A DNA stretch of 64,000 nt from Haemaphysalis longicornis (taxonomy: Eukaryota > Arthropoda > Arachnida > Ixodida > Ixodidae): NCBI GenBank assembly GCA_013339765.2, contig JABSTR010000974.1:1-64000 (forward strand). The letters are read 5' to 3'. A program made the translations under genes and the position numbers. Below are positions 1-10,625 of the stretch, piece by piece. The notes below the pieces were generated by a model that ran no database searches, was not told the origin of the DNA, and worked only from the letters and a program-made list of their open reading frames with translations. The stretch's first letter is position 1, and every line of letters begins with the position of its first letter.

Positions 1-305
1 GTCTCGTCTAGAGAATGCGGTGCTAGTTGGCGCCGCCAAAACGAAAGTGAAAAGAAAAATCACCCCTTTCTTGCGAAGTAGGCATTTAAGGCGGAAAGTC
101 GCTTTATTGCATGGATTGTTTTGCGTAAGGTAAGGGCATATTTTATGTGTCCTTTTCGTTATGTGGGAATGGCAGGGGGGATGTCCCACGTATTGCGACC
201 TCGTGACAAAAAATGCGTTATAAACGGGTTCGGCTATATCGAATTATTGGATATATCGAACTAATCGCGGCGCATATTACCGTTCGCTATAACCGGGTTT
301 GACTG
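1..305. mobile_element. End of a pogo/Tigger-like DNA transposon
   Basis: The right edge, read on the minus strand, is CAGTCAAACCCGGTTATAGC followed inward by AT-rich sequence with repeated TCGAA/TTCGA motifs. This resembles pogo/Tigger terminal repeats, and TA (306-307) follows directly, as expected for a TA target. The other end is not visible, so the element either starts outside the window or is truncated. No transposase is encoded here. Assignment rests on the terminus alone. Confidence 0.4.
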
Positions 306-307
306 TA

Positions 308-1098
308 TCTATTTATGAATAAAGTGTCAATCAAAACGGACGGTGGATGGCTGCTTGCCATAGTCCTCGTTAACTCCTCGTTAGCCTTCGTTAACTTTAA
401 TATACTCCTAGCCATCGACAACCGACGCCTCTTGCGCAAGTTGCGCAATCCCCGGCGCCCGCATCTCTGCCGGCCGCCTGTGCGCAGCCGACGCGCTCTG
501 TCGCTATCTATCTCTCGCCTGTGCGTCGGTGCTACAGCTCGCGCCGTGATTGGCGCAGCCGTAGAGGTTGCGCTAGCGCCGTTGTCAACCCTTTCACGTT
601 AAACTCGCCATAACACGGACGCGTGTTCTTTGCTCGGGGGAAGAGGAGCGGGAATTGAAGGAGCGCCGCCACGCTCACAAGCACTAAAGGGGTTGAAAAC
701 AACAAAAAGCCGTTGCCGCAGAACGAGCATCCGCCGCCACTGCCGCCTCAAGGTCCACTTCGTCGAATAGCCGCGAATCCCTTTGCTTACGCTGCTCGTA
801 AACCGCACGGGGCGGACATATGTAAGTGTCCTATTTTACACAATAAAGTTGATTGCAAGTTCACCATTGTGTCCAGCGCCCTATTTTGTTCTCCGTCGTC
901 TTCATGGCGCAGTGAACGGTAGGTGCAGAGTGCACACTCGCCCGAGTCCTCAGCTTATGAACTATCCTAGTAGGGAACAATCGCGCCTATCTGCTTCAAT
1001 CGTGCTTCTTCAAGTCTTGGGAAACCATTTAAACTGATTTACACAATTGAAAAAGTATCGGTGCAAACACTAACTCCCGACTAAATTATGAGCCATAC
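308..1098. other. Unassigned sequence
   Basis: No convincing gene. Short open frames at 315-602 and 713-1037 lack recognisable domains. The stretch around 420-560 is CpG-rich and arginine-coding in translation but shows no protein similarity I know. Confidence 0.4.
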
Positions 1099-1147
1099 TA
1101 ACTCATTCATTCATTCATTCATTCATTCATTCATTCACCTTTATTTG
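1099..1147 (-). repeat. (TTCA)n tract and AATAAA: probable LINE 3' tail
   Basis: A tetranucleotide tract at about 1103-1138 sits next to TTTATT (1140-1145), which is AATAAA on the minus strand. A polyadenylation signal followed by a simple-repeat tail is the usual 3' end of I- and CR1-type LINEs. The body to the right (1148-1740) has no recognisable ORF2 motif, so the family is unknown. Confidence 0.4.
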
Positions 1148-2638
1148 TTCATTCCATCGACACCTCGTGGCCTTAGGCGGTGGTGCACAAACCACAAAAA
1201 GAAAAAGGAACATTCAAAAACAGAAAACGTGAGTTTTAATACATAAGACACCACCAGAGCCAGTTATATTGTGGACACATCATTGTTTAAAATCTCAACA
1301 TCATTAGGCCGAATGTTATTATTCAAATTACACAGTCGTTGCACAAGAAAACAAACTTTGTTTGTTCCAAGCACAATGAATTCTCAAAATTACTAAGAAC
1401 GCTGACTAATATTATTGAAGACGTCAAAGTGCCGCAATCAACCACATGACGTAAGCATTTAAACAGGAATAGAAAATAGCCACGCTTTCCCCTTTTAGAC
1501 GGCGTAACTAAGTACAGTTTTTGCAACGTGTATTCGTACTTGTAATACAGTGTTCGATAGAAATGCCTATCATAAATAATTCCAACAGTTAATGCTGGAT
1601 GTCTGACAAAAGCTTCGACTAAACGTCGCTGCAGGGCCACGCTTTCCTTCGCTATTTTTGTGATGGAAATTATGAAATGGTGGCAGGCGGACAACTGCAC
1701 CGAGAAAACTGAATAGAACATCCAGCCAGTCAGCCCAAGACGAAAGCCTACTGAACTTGTCGCTCCTTAATTACCGCCCCGAGTGCTGTCGTCTCAAATT
1801 AATCCCGGTCCATGGCCGCTCCCCCACACGGACGTGTTCAAAAGAACGTGATTTTTGTGTATGCTTTAACCGCCCTGCGCGCAAGGCTTAAAAACCCGGC
1901 TTCCCTAGATTATACGAAGAGGTGGGAGGGAGTAATTCCACGACGTTCTCTCCAACGAGAGAACGTCGGTTCCGTATAATGAGTGGTTCAGCGACTTCGG
2001 CGATTTCAAGTTCCAGGCCTAGGTTCTTAGTGCGGGACTGGCGAATATTTTGAAAACCTTTGTCCTTCACATTCATCGTTACATTTTGCACCCACGTCGG
2101 CATTTTTTTTTTCGTAATGAGGCCTTCTAAATGCGGCGCAGATCAAACGCTCATAATTCACGAGTTCGTCGTCATACACCTCCTGTCCGTGGGTCCGTCC
2201 GTAGCCTAAAAGGCTAGTACCGACAGACTGCCACTGCGTAAAAATGTGACAGGGTGTGTCAATTAATGCCAACATTTTGTTTTTGTATGCACAAGCATTC
2301 TCTGATGTACTCATCAAAGAATGCTCAACGCGAACGGTGTAATGCCTTGTAATGACATTTAGTCCTTAAAAAGGTGCAAAAGTAAATCAATGAAAGAAAA
2401 AACAAAAAATATGACAAAGCGAAACAGAACTGACCCAATTAGCATACTAATAGCCAAATATGCAACCACCGGCCATTGCAGAAGTTCAGAAGTCTAAAAA
2501 AATTACAAAATAGAAAAAATGAAATAACCAAACCAAAGTTCTGCCTAATCGTGTGCTTTCGTACGTCTGTCTAAAAACAAAAAACTGAAAATGAACCGAC
2601 GCAATCAAGGAATATTCCCACCGGGGCCCTAAAGTGAT
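1148..2638. other. Unassigned AT-rich sequence
   Basis: Contains a 132-codon minus-strand open frame (1323-1721) with no motif I recognise, possibly LINE 3' sequence linked to the tail at 1099-1147. The rest shows no gene, tRNA or clear repeat. Confidence 0.35.
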
Positions 2639-2640
2639 TA

Positions 2641-3420
2641 CAGTAGACTCTCGATAAACGGAACTTCAAGTGACCGAAAAAATTAGTTCCGTTTAACAGG
2701 AGTTTCGTTTACTGAGAGAGATGTTCTAAGGTGGAAATTTATGTGCGTACACACTTCTAAGGGCATTTCATGGAACTCTTCCCACTAGAAAGTGACTGTA
2801 GCTGATAGTTTTCAGAAAGCAAGAAAACTACAAGAAGCGTAGGCACAGCATTCACAAAGTTGATTTGGCAACAATGAGTCGCTGTGCACTACAAAATGCG
2901 TCAATTATTTTTGTTTGAGTCCTTGCAACTGCATCTTCACGCAGGTTAGAGGCTTCGCGAGTGCTTACGAGTCACCGAATTTAGAAGACGGCAACGTAGT
3001 AATAAAGGACGAATAGCACAACGATGGCATGAACGAGGCGACAGGAGGTGAGCCCTGTAGCCTCGGCGTCTAGAATCGAGACCGAACGACTGGAACAAGA
3101 ACTGCGATGTTGCATTCGTTGCGCTAACACGGCTAACCACTTACGAGACGAGGCTTACGAGGCCAACAAGGCTAAAAAAGCATGGAGGAAGAAAAAGAAA
3201 AAATAACGAAACAGCCGGAACCGTAAAAAGCTGATTCTCATGCCAGTGGATGTCACGAGAAGTTCCATTTCTGGTTCCGTTTACACGGTGATGCGGAAAT
3301 TTTAGTTGCGATTACCAAGAGTTCTTGTACGTTATTTGAATACAAAACCAACCAAATTCCAGGCAACTGTTCCGTTTAAGCGGCAATTCAGTTTAAACGA
3401 TTTCCGTTTAGATTCTACTG
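2641..3420. mobile_element. pogo/Tigger-like non-autonomous DNA element (780 bp)
   Basis: The left end is CAGTAGACTCTCGATAAACG. The right end, on the minus strand, is CAGTAGAATCTAAACGG. These imperfect terminal inverted repeats are bounded on both sides by TA (2639-2640 and 3421-3422), the target duplication of the Tc1/mariner/pogo superfamily. Internal sub-terminal repeats of the type TTCCGTTTA recur near both ends. No transposase is encoded, so it would need an enzyme supplied in trans. Confidence 0.7.
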
Positions 3421-3510
3421 TACCTCAACAAACACTAAAATAAAATAAAAACAAGCTGCCCGTAGACCTCCGAGGAATATAACTGACTTCCGCAACAGAA
3501 ATTTATTATT

Positions 3511-3675
3511 TATTGATTCATTTTGGGGTTTCACGCGCCGACCGCTACACAGGCAATGAGGCACGCTGTAGTGGAGGGCTTTGTTCTAATGTCGACCGCG
3601 TGGGGATCTCTAACGTGCACCGAAATCTCGAGCACAACGGTATTTTCGATTTTCGCCTCCATCATCCGCGACACT
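3511..3675 (-). mobile_element. Ruka-like SINE, 5'-truncated
   Basis: Matches the body of the other SINE copies in this window: GGGGTTTCACGCGCCG, then AGTGGAGGGCT, then the CACCGAAATCTCG block and TTTTCGCCTCC. The tRNA-like head with boxes A and B is missing, as expected from 5' truncation during reverse transcription. The 3' end abuts a short ATTGATTCA tail. Confidence 0.75.
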
Positions 3676-3699
3676 AATTGGAAACGACTCCACAAATGC

Positions 3700-4340
3700 A
3701 GAATAAATCGCAATAGCCCTCGCAGCCACTGCATCTCAAGATGTTATCACCATACTCACACATTCGCAAGCAGCCTGTCGCCATTACGCTGCCGGCCACA
3801 GTGCTTAGCCCTCCTCATCCTACAGTCCCTTCCTAACCCCCCTTACCTCTACATTCTCTGGACCCCGGGACATGAGTCTCTGGAAGGGAATAAGGCGGCT
3901 CATGCTGCCGCCCGCGCGCATAACTACGGGGCGTTTCCCTCCAACACTCAAGCGTCACCATCGGAAGAGTACCATTCTACACCTCAAAAATTCAAAGATA
4001 TCCTTGAACACTACCGCTTCGAACGCCGCATCCTACCCCCGCCCCACGAAAAGTTGACTAAGGAAGAAGCCACCACCTACCGCCACCTTCAAACCAACAC
4101 CCACCCATACGGCACCATCCTCCACGTCATCCATCCCTCCTTCTACTCCGTCACCTGCAAGTATACTGTCCCCGACCCTGCATGCTCTACCACGTGATCT
4201 GGGCATGCTCCCACACACCATCTCTCCCACCTATTCCCTCCCCCAACCATGAACAGTGGGGAGGCATGCTAGCCAGCTCGGACCCCCGGCGATCAGCTTC
4301 GGCTGGTTGAAAGGGCCCGCCTGGCAGAGACCGCCCAGGT
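3700..4340 (+). pseudogene. LINE ORF2 RNase H relic, I group
   Basis: Two frames together give an RNase H domain. The first (about 3709-3770) has ILTHSQAACRHY, where the usual catalytic aspartate of the ILTDSQ motif reads as histidine. The second (about 3840-3930) has ILWTPGHESLEGNKAAHAAA, the motif containing the last catalytic residues. It continues into LYHVIWACS (about 4180-4210), the zinc-like C-terminal region of I-group ORF2 proteins. RNase H in ORF2 degrades the RNA strand during retrotransposition. Frameshifts and the D-to-H change make this copy dead. The I-group LINE at 29.7-35.6 kb has equivalent domains. Confidence 0.7.
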
Positions 4341-4830
4341 TTCCGTTTCCGCATTGGACTATCTACCGCCTCCAGGTGCTACAACTGTGCATCGGAAGAC
4401 ACAATTGAGCATCTTTTCCTCTACTGTCCTGCCTACAAGGACTCTAGATGAACTTTGCTACAGAACATTGCACGCATAGGTTATACGCAAGGACCAGTGA
4501 CCTTAAAAACCATTTTAGAGCCCTGGCCGTCTTCTTCTCAGCAACGCCTTGCCCTAAAATTTCTGTTGTCGTACCTCAGCGACACTGGCCCTTTTACCTA
4601 ATTTCGTTGGTCCCTCTCTCAGCTTGCATCTGTTTTCTGGCCTCCTCTCTCTTGGGCCTTTCTTCCTTTTCCCCCTCCCCTAACAAAGTAGCATGAAGTC
4701 GATTTTGTACGCTGGATAAACAGAGCTTCTCTCTCTCTCTCACCGCCCAGGGACTTCTGTACTGAGAAGACCCTATTGCCATTACCACAGAATTAAGATA
4801 AAAATAAAGTTTATTCCTCATCCCCCTTCT
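4341..4830 (+). pseudogene. Second LINE ORF2 C-terminus with 3' UTR
   Basis: From about 4345 the reading changes to a different LINE C-terminus: RIGLSTASRCYNCASEDTIE runs on through HLFLYCP, a CX2C...HX4C knuckle. It continues, after a stop, into a block ending LEPWPSSSQQ. The relic at 35745-35990 carries the same last block (LLGPWPSPLAQR), so both belong to one family. The 3' UTR holds a short (TC)n tract (about 4728-4740) and AATAAA at 4803-4808. The abrupt join to the preceding RNase H relic suggests nested insertion or template switching. Confidence 0.65.
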
Positions 4831-5084
4831 GTCTCTGTTGGGGCGTTTCATGTCACCGAGAAAACGCACGGTAGGTGAAACGAACGGAAACATGGCGTAA
4901 GAATTATTGCGCATTAATAGACAATCCTCAAAATTTCTGCAACTTTTTTACAGCAAATCTGTCAGCCTCTGGATGGTCGAAAACCTTTGTGTCACACACG
5001 AGAAATTCAGGCCGGGCCCAGCTGTCCTCGCCCAAGACGCCGAGCCCACGCTTCATTCAGGCTAATCATACGTGCAGCATATAT
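4831..5084. other. Unassigned spacer
   Basis: No gene or repeat recognised. Confidence 0.35.
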
Positions 5085-5215
5085 ATCAGTATTTCATTTC
5101 ATTTCATATATTTTACCCTCAAGGCCAGAGGCATTACAGAGGGGAGTGGGTTACAAACACAAAAAGAACAGACCATACAACGCAGCAAAAGGGTAGTGTA
5201 TAACAGGTCTATCTG
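5085..5215 (-). mobile_element. CR1-like LINE 3' end fragment
   Basis: On the minus strand the segment reads TGTAATGCCTCTGGCCTTGA then GGGTAAAATATATG and an (ATGAA)n tail. This closely resembles the end of LINE-B at 50715-50750 (TGTAATGCCCACGGGCCCTT, AGGGTATG...). Shared terminal sequence of this kind is what a LINE reverse transcriptase recognises. No coding sequence is retained. Confidence 0.6.
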
Positions 5216-6257
5216 GTTCCTAAAGTAACAATGTTAGTTAACGTTATGCGAAACTGTTGATGGTTTTCAATGGCGGTGATTGGTCCGGGAAGGTGGTAGA
5301 GAAAAAACCACAAAGCACGAATGGAAACTGCATGACGGTGGTAAGGCGCCGTGGAACAATGAGAACCCGCCACCACTCCCCTCCCCCGCTCCCCATCAGT
5401 TCTGGTAAACATTAGATTGGCAGCTGCTCTCGAAAAGGGAGGGGGGTTGTCGTCATTTGAGTGCTAGCTAATGGTTCGGGGCCCAGCATTTGCCGCCAGA
5501 GAACCCGAGTGCAAGCGACCAGCCCGCCGGGACAACCAGGGACATTTCATACCCTAACCCGTTTGCTTGTGCACGACGCCGTTTCTTCATCAAATGCGAG
5601 TTCCCGCACCGTCGCATTCTTGGACCTGCTTCCAACGCCTGCTTTGCAGGGAGCATCTAATGCAAGCTATTCCTGGATGCGCCAAACAGCATGCAGTACG
5701 GCATGAACAATGTACTTTGCGTATTACAGCGGTCGCAAAAATGAGTTAACATGCGTTTCCAGCTCGACATTACGTAGCTTAGAGTATTCAGCGTCGTCTG
5801 CGGTTTGTAGTTACTGAATATATGCGTAAAACATGCACATTGTGTGCCTCGTACAGGTTGTCTCCATTCTCAAGGCTCAGCAAACTGAAAAAAAAGTTTT
5901 TGTAGTTATGTAAGCTTCGCTAGCCGCGCGAGCACAGCGACGGGAAGCCATGCCTACGAACGCCGCGCTGACCGCCACTGGCATTCCACTGACGAGCGGT
6001 TTGCCACGGGCGGCGCTTTTTACTGAAACCATGGTGGTGCCACACAACGGCCGGCGATCCCTATACATAGGAGAGTCTGGCGACTTCGAGCGGCGGCCAT
6101 AGCAGCATTGTAATGACGTAAGGGAGGAGAAAGTGTCCTGTAATGCCACCGCCGGGCATGCGCAATATTCTCATCAAGAAATACTCAAGGGCACGGCACG
6201 TCTCACCGCTACTGAGATGAACTTCTGCAGGCTGCATCTTGAATCTATATTGATACA
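5216..6257. other. Unassigned sequence
   Basis: Several short open frames on both strands, none with recognisable motifs. A GC-rich block lies at about 5920-6080. Confidence 0.35.
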
Positions 6258-6545
6258 AACAAAAAATGGTCGCGTATCTGCTCCTTTTGTTGCAAATGTC
6301 GACGCAAGACGATAGTTGACTGACGCCCCTGGCAAGTAAATGCCTCCCTTCTCTTTCCGGCTCACCTCTCATGCTGTTCCTCTCCCGTATCGTTCCTCCC
6401 AAGATAACACGCTAGAGGTTTGCTCAAGCCAATTTACATTTACCGCGTTCCACTGCTCCAAGTCGGTTACCACGTTGCCCTACTGCACGAGCGTTTCAAG
6501 CGGAACGCACAGCCTACCTAGTGTAATCCTTCGTTGCTGTTGCCG
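6258..6545 (-). repeat. (GTCT)n-family repeat, partial copy
   Basis: Starts with the family's GCGTATCTGCTCC end and follows the order seen at 59744-60512: an AGTAAATGCCTCCCTT block, then GCGTTCCACTGCTCCAA. It lacks the middle and the (GTCT)n part and runs directly into a copy of opposite orientation at 6546. The family is described at 59744-60512. Confidence 0.7.
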
Positions 6546-7316
6546 TATGATTTTTAAAGACGATAGTCTTTCTTGGGCTCCTTAAACCCAGAAATTTTGG
6601 TCTGTCTGTATGTCTGTATGTCTGTCCGTCTGTCTGTCTGTGACTCGATTCAGCCACCCGGCCAAAGCAAAACAATGCCTGCCCATTAGTCTTATATAGT
6701 CACAGCTAAATCTACCCGTCTATGTCCGGTGTAAGGTTCATACTTGTCAACATTGTTAAAGAAGAACAAGACATTACGCAATATGAGACAGCAAATCAAT
6801 ACAGAAGTGAATTTGCAGTGTTCCTTTATAAAAAAATCAAACATGCTTGCTTTTGCGAAATTAAATACTTCATCAACTGCAGAAAAAGAATTCACTTCGC
6901 CGTCGCCTACTGTCGCCCGCGCCACTATAGCTTCTTGCGTCATTTTAAGAAATCAACCGGCAACAGTTACGCAAGGTTCCACTAGATAGGTTCCACGTTC
7001 TGCTTGCAACGCACGTGGAGTAGGGAAACGCGGTTCTATAAACGTTCAAGTAGGGCGCCTCGATTAACGCGCGTCTCCGCCGTACAGCAGCGTTCGCATC
7101 GAGACACCCGGTTTGGAGCAGTGGAACGCGGGAAATTTAAAATGATTTAAGCAAACCTTTGGCGTCTTTACCTTGTGAGGAGCGCGACGCAAGAGGAACA
7201 ACATGAGAGGTGAGCGGCAAAGCGAAGGGAGGCATTTACTTCGCAATAGCCGATAAAGACTATCGTCTTTTGACGACATTTGCAACGAAAGGAGCAGATA
7301 CGCGGCCAATTTTTTA
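6546..7316 (+). repeat. (GTCT)n-family repeat, near-complete copy
   Basis: About 770 bp. The left end carries AAAGACGATAGTCTTT (a six-base stem with loop GATA), then a CCCAGAAATTTTGGTCTG block and a GTCT/GTAT tract. The right end carries AAAGACTATCGTCTTT and finishes GATACGCGGCCAATTTTT. The two ends are inverted copies of each other. No transposase or reverse transcriptase is encoded. The inverted copy at 59744-60512 matches it along its whole length by eye. Confidence 0.75.
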
Positions 7317-7424
7317 AGTGCACAGCACTTTAGGCACTCGCCTTGTCGCCCTAGCTCGCTCGCTCGACCCAAGTCTATAAAGCACCAAGGCGGCATCCCG
7401 GGGGTAACGCTGTTGTTGTTTTTG

Positions 7425-8115
7425 TCTACCTTTTTTTTCTTTATTAACAGTCGTCAACACACACTTACAACACAAAAATAACCACACTTCATTTGGTACA
7501 ACACACACCGACATAAACATACCAGCCGTGCCTCCGGCTAGGCTTTGTCATTTAATCATCACTTTAGAGAAATTAACACATCTAGGAAATCCAACCAATC
7601 TGGTACTGGCTGCTGGACTCTCAGCCCCTCAACGAACTGCGTGACACTCTCCCGCAGAAACTGCCGGGCCGGTCGGGCATCCACGTCGCCATGGAGCCAC
7701 GCCATGCGCGCCCGCCAAAATGCTGTGAAGGCCCAGGAGCATTATTAAATCGTAGGGGACTCCTTCGTTATTCTCGGTGGATAAATGCCGTATACCATGC
7801 GGGGTAAGTGGGAAGTTTTTGTGTAAAGTTCGCTGCATAACACCCCAAAAGTGAACCGCCATCCAGCAGTGTATAAAAACGTGGTCTATGTTATCCGGCT
7901 GTTTAGATACCCCGTGGGGTACTGCCTGTACAATGGGTAACGCTGTTGTTCGCGGCGTACCCCAGAAGCTTCGAAAGCCAAGCGGTTTATATAGTCATAA
8001 GAATTCGAAACTCGTAAACCGCTGGCGGTTGTCATACAACTTCCCGTTGTTTAGCACAAAGAAAAACATAGGTATATTTGAGGAAAAATATACGTAATTA
8101 ACCGGCAGTGCCCCC
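7425..8115 (-). pseudogene. LINE ORF2 C-terminal relic
   Basis: The minus-strand frame over about 7630-7960 reads IDHVFIHCWMAVHFWGVMQR and continues through HGIRHLSTENNEGVPYDLIM and LLGLHSI. This is the pattern of a LINE C-terminal domain after the reverse transcriptase (EHVFxxCW, then NEDGVPYD, then LLGLHSIW). Downstream, AATAAAGAAAAAAAAGG on the minus strand near 7425-7445 marks the 3' end. The N-terminal parts are absent, the usual 5' truncation. The clade is uncertain; it differs from the I-group, CR1-like and RTE copies elsewhere in the window. Confidence 0.6.
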
Positions 8116-8419
8116 GTTCCTTTAGTTAAGGACGCCCGTTGGGTTGGTTTTTACGATCGTAAACGCAAAATGCGGCACTGCAACGTCGGCACGTGCGGGG
8201 TGATAAAGCACAAAGAGAAGAGAACTCCCGGTGGTGAAGTTTCAGGCAGGGGGTGCGCGAGCACTGGGAAGGCGGGAAATTTCTATTGCATGGGGTGGTA
8301 GCAGCAACCGGATAACGGCGGTACAGGCCATTATGGCGAATGACTGCTCTGCACTTCCGACAACTTTCACATTAAGTGGAACGGCTTTAATTTTTCCGCA
8401 TTCCGCCAGGTAACGGGGG

Positions 8420-8752
8420 CAACAGCCAGCGACGGTTTTCTGCAGTTGATGTAGTATTTTATTTGCTATGACAAAAAGCAAGCATCCGTAATCTGCAAAT
8501 ACCAGTCATGCATTGATTTTCTGCCTGATATTTGCATAATGCTTTGTTTTTGTTTAAAAATGTTGACAAGTATGAACATTAGCACCGGACTTAGAAGTTT
8601 AGATTTGGCTGTGAGTATATAAGAGTGTTGGGCAATATATATTTTACTTTGGCCGGGTGGCTGAATTGAGTCCAGACAGATAGACATACAATCAGATCAA
8701 AATTTTCCGTTCAAGTAGCCCAAGAAAGACCATCGTCTTTAAAATGAAAGCC
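8420..8752 (-). repeat. (GTCT)n-family repeat, 5'-partial copy
   Basis: Corresponds to roughly the second half of the copy at 59744-60512: TTCTGCAGTTGATG, then TGTTGACAAGTATGAACATT, then CCGGACTTAGA, TTTACTTTGGCCGGGTGGCT and the AAGAAAGACCATCGTCTTTA terminus. The (GTCT)n tract is shortened and mutated. It is more diverged than the copies at 6546 and 59744, so probably older. Confidence 0.7.
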
Positions 8753-9196
8753 CGCTCAAACTGACAGACGCCAATCAGCTCCCCCCCCTCCCCCTTCCCC
8801 GCCTACTCAAGGTGGCCAACTGACCAAATCGTGAATCGGCCACTTTACCGATTGGCCATTTGACCTGGTGACAATGGTGCAGGTCACGTGTCTGAGCCAT
8901 TTATGCTGTCAGATTAATTTCTTAGCTTTTAGGCGAACAAGACTCCCTTTCGAGGGGGCGAACGTGAGTACATTCGTTTTCTCTTGCTGTCGGTGTGCTC
9001 GTTATTTCTTCGCACAGGCGTAATTGGCCAATTTAACGCATTTATTGAGTATGGTAGTGCAAATGAACCTAATTGTTCTCAGGGCATTGCAAAAACAAGG
9101 AATGCATAAACAACCAAATTTACCATTATAAAAATGAAAAAGAGAAATAAAACCATTAATCTTACATAGCCCCCTACCCACGAACACAAACAGCAA
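8753..9196. other. Unassigned sequence
   Basis: No gene. A CACCAGGTCAAATGG-type short inverted segment around 8820-8880 (GGCCAACTGACC and CGATTGGCCATTTGACC) is the only structure seen. Confidence 0.35.
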
Positions 9197-9670
9197 CAAC
9201 AAAGTGCAATGCACTTCTTAAGCGACCCTGAACCTGCGTCCACCGGTGATGTCCGCGCACGTGGAGATGGGCGCGCGCAGCCTGGCCGCTGACATAGCAC
9301 ATACCCACGTGGGGGATTGGCCAGGAATCTCCTCGTCTTCCTTGGCAACGGGGGAGATGGGCGCGCGCTGCCTGGCCGCTGACATGGCACATACCCACGT
9401 GGGGGATTGGCCAAGAATCGGGCGTGAGAAGGGCTAATGCACCTGCTTAAAGGAGTACTGACACGAAATTTCAAAGCTGAGATCCGCTCTAGCAATCAAG
9501 TACAACGACAACACAAATAGGTGTCTGTGAATAAATGCATCTTTCTTTCTTTGTAGTTGTGTGTGTGTGTGTGATCTCTCTTTCGCGAACATTACCGAAC
9601 CGCGCAAATTCAACTCGTGCATTCGCACTTTCACATTCTTCCCCTCGGGGAAATGCGGGGAATTTTTTCG
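9197..9670 (-). mobile_element. 465-bp CCCACGTGGG element, copy 1
   Basis: Closely matches, in inverse orientation, the insertion at 23141-23605. It has a GTGCAATGCACTTCTTAAGC end, two direct sub-repeats 91 bp apart (9262-9329 and 9353-9419) each holding CCCACGTGGG, a (GT)n tract, and an end with the palindromic CCCCTCGGGG and AATTTTTT. Short inverted GTGC(A)ATGCAC/GTGCATTCGCAC motifs lie near both ends. No coding capacity. Class unknown: neither LTR nor LINE features, possibly a foldback-type DNA element. Confidence 0.65.
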
Positions 9671-10060
9671 TAGAGTGGGGCGCTTGAGGCTTTCGCTTTT
9701 TTAAAACAAAATCAGGAGTCCTTAGGCGTAGGGATTCAGTATATACTTCAAACTTTTAATCAAAACTGTCATGCGTCCTGAATTTGAATACGATGCACAA
9801 AAATACTTCGCACGCCAGGAAAGGCCTGCATTTTTAGCACCGCGTGGTCTAGAAATGAGTAAAGAAGGTGGTTGAAGGGTTGGAGCCACCATCATTTGGT
9901 TGAAAGTTGAAATAAAATGACTCATGTATGCAACCTGCTGGTACGTAACTCCTTCAACTTCCACTACGTTCGGGTGACGTAAGCCGATTTCGGTCATAAC
10001 AAGGTGTTTTAGAAGAACTTCTTGCTGGGCTAGTTGGTGAATAGGTGCCATGATTTAAAT
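9671..10060. other. Unassigned; 109-codon minus-strand open frame
   Basis: The open frame at 9722-10051 (-) is compositionally protein-like but I do not recognise it, and no splice or promoter context supports it. Confidence 0.3.
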
Positions 10061-10152
10061 CGCAACAAAAAAAAAACGCGGACGATGAAACAGAGTAGAC
10101 GAATCATAGCGCCTGTGTCGTCTACTGTGTTTCATCGTCCGTTTTTTTTTTG
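10061..10152. repeat. Long near-perfect hairpin
   Basis: Two arms of about 40 nt flank a 15-nt loop. The core arm CGGACGATGAAACAGAGTAG pairs with its complement at about 10117-10141 with a single mismatch. Beyond it an A10 run pairs with a T10 run. The loop side reads TAGCGCCTGTGTCGTCTACT, reminiscent of tick Penelope-like element ends, but this is inference from memory. Confidence 0.75.
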
Positions 10153-10240
10153 TTTTGCGCTTCAAATAATGGCATACAGGTGCCCGGAATTTTTCTTTTC
10201 TGTGTTTTTTTTTTGGGGGGGGGGGGGAGGGACAGCAAAA

Positions 10241-10445
10241 ACAAATTTTTGCGCTACAGGAAGGGGTCGCTCAAAACTTGCCCGGCGATTAAACTTTCAC
10301 TTGTGTATGAGAGGCTCCCGAAGGAGAAGTCACCTGTTTTTCCTTCAGCCTGCTGCAGGAACATATTTTCTTACTTCGTGTTTCTAAGCGCGACTTCAGT
10401 AAAAACAAATCCCGGTCCCCGCGGACTAGCTGTTAACGTAAACAA
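10241..10445 (+). pseudogene. Possible LINE ORF1 leader relic with a degenerate 2A motif
   Basis: An open frame ends in FVFLSATSVKTNPGP, with SVKTNPGP at 10396-10419. The 2A consensus is D-V/I-E-x-N-P-G-P after a hydrophobic leader. Here the NPGP core and the upstream hydrophobic run are present, but the aspartate and glutamate are replaced. The stretch is cut short by a SINE at 10469. Given two clear 2A-bearing LINEs in the same window, a relic of that leader is plausible. Chance occurrence of NPGP is not excluded. Confidence 0.4.
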
Positions 10446-10468
10446 TCGAATGCAGAAAGAATATTCTG

Positions 10469-10625
10469 ATTGATTGATTGTGGGGTTTAACGCGCCGACG
10501 CAACGCAGGCGATGAGGCGCGCCGTAGTGGAGGGCTCCGGATTAATTTTGACCACTGGGGATCTTTATCGTGCGCCGAAATCTCGTACACACGGGCGTTT
10601 TTGCTTTTCGCCAGAAAGATTATTC
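10469..10625 (-). mobile_element. Ruka-like SINE, 5'-truncated
   Basis: Has a (CAAT)n tail read as GATTGATTGATTG, then TTTAACGCGCCGACGCAACG, GTGGAGGGCTCCGGATTAAT and CGAAATCTCGTACACACGGG. It ends before the tRNA-derived head, at nearly the same point as the copy at 3511-3675. Confidence 0.85.
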
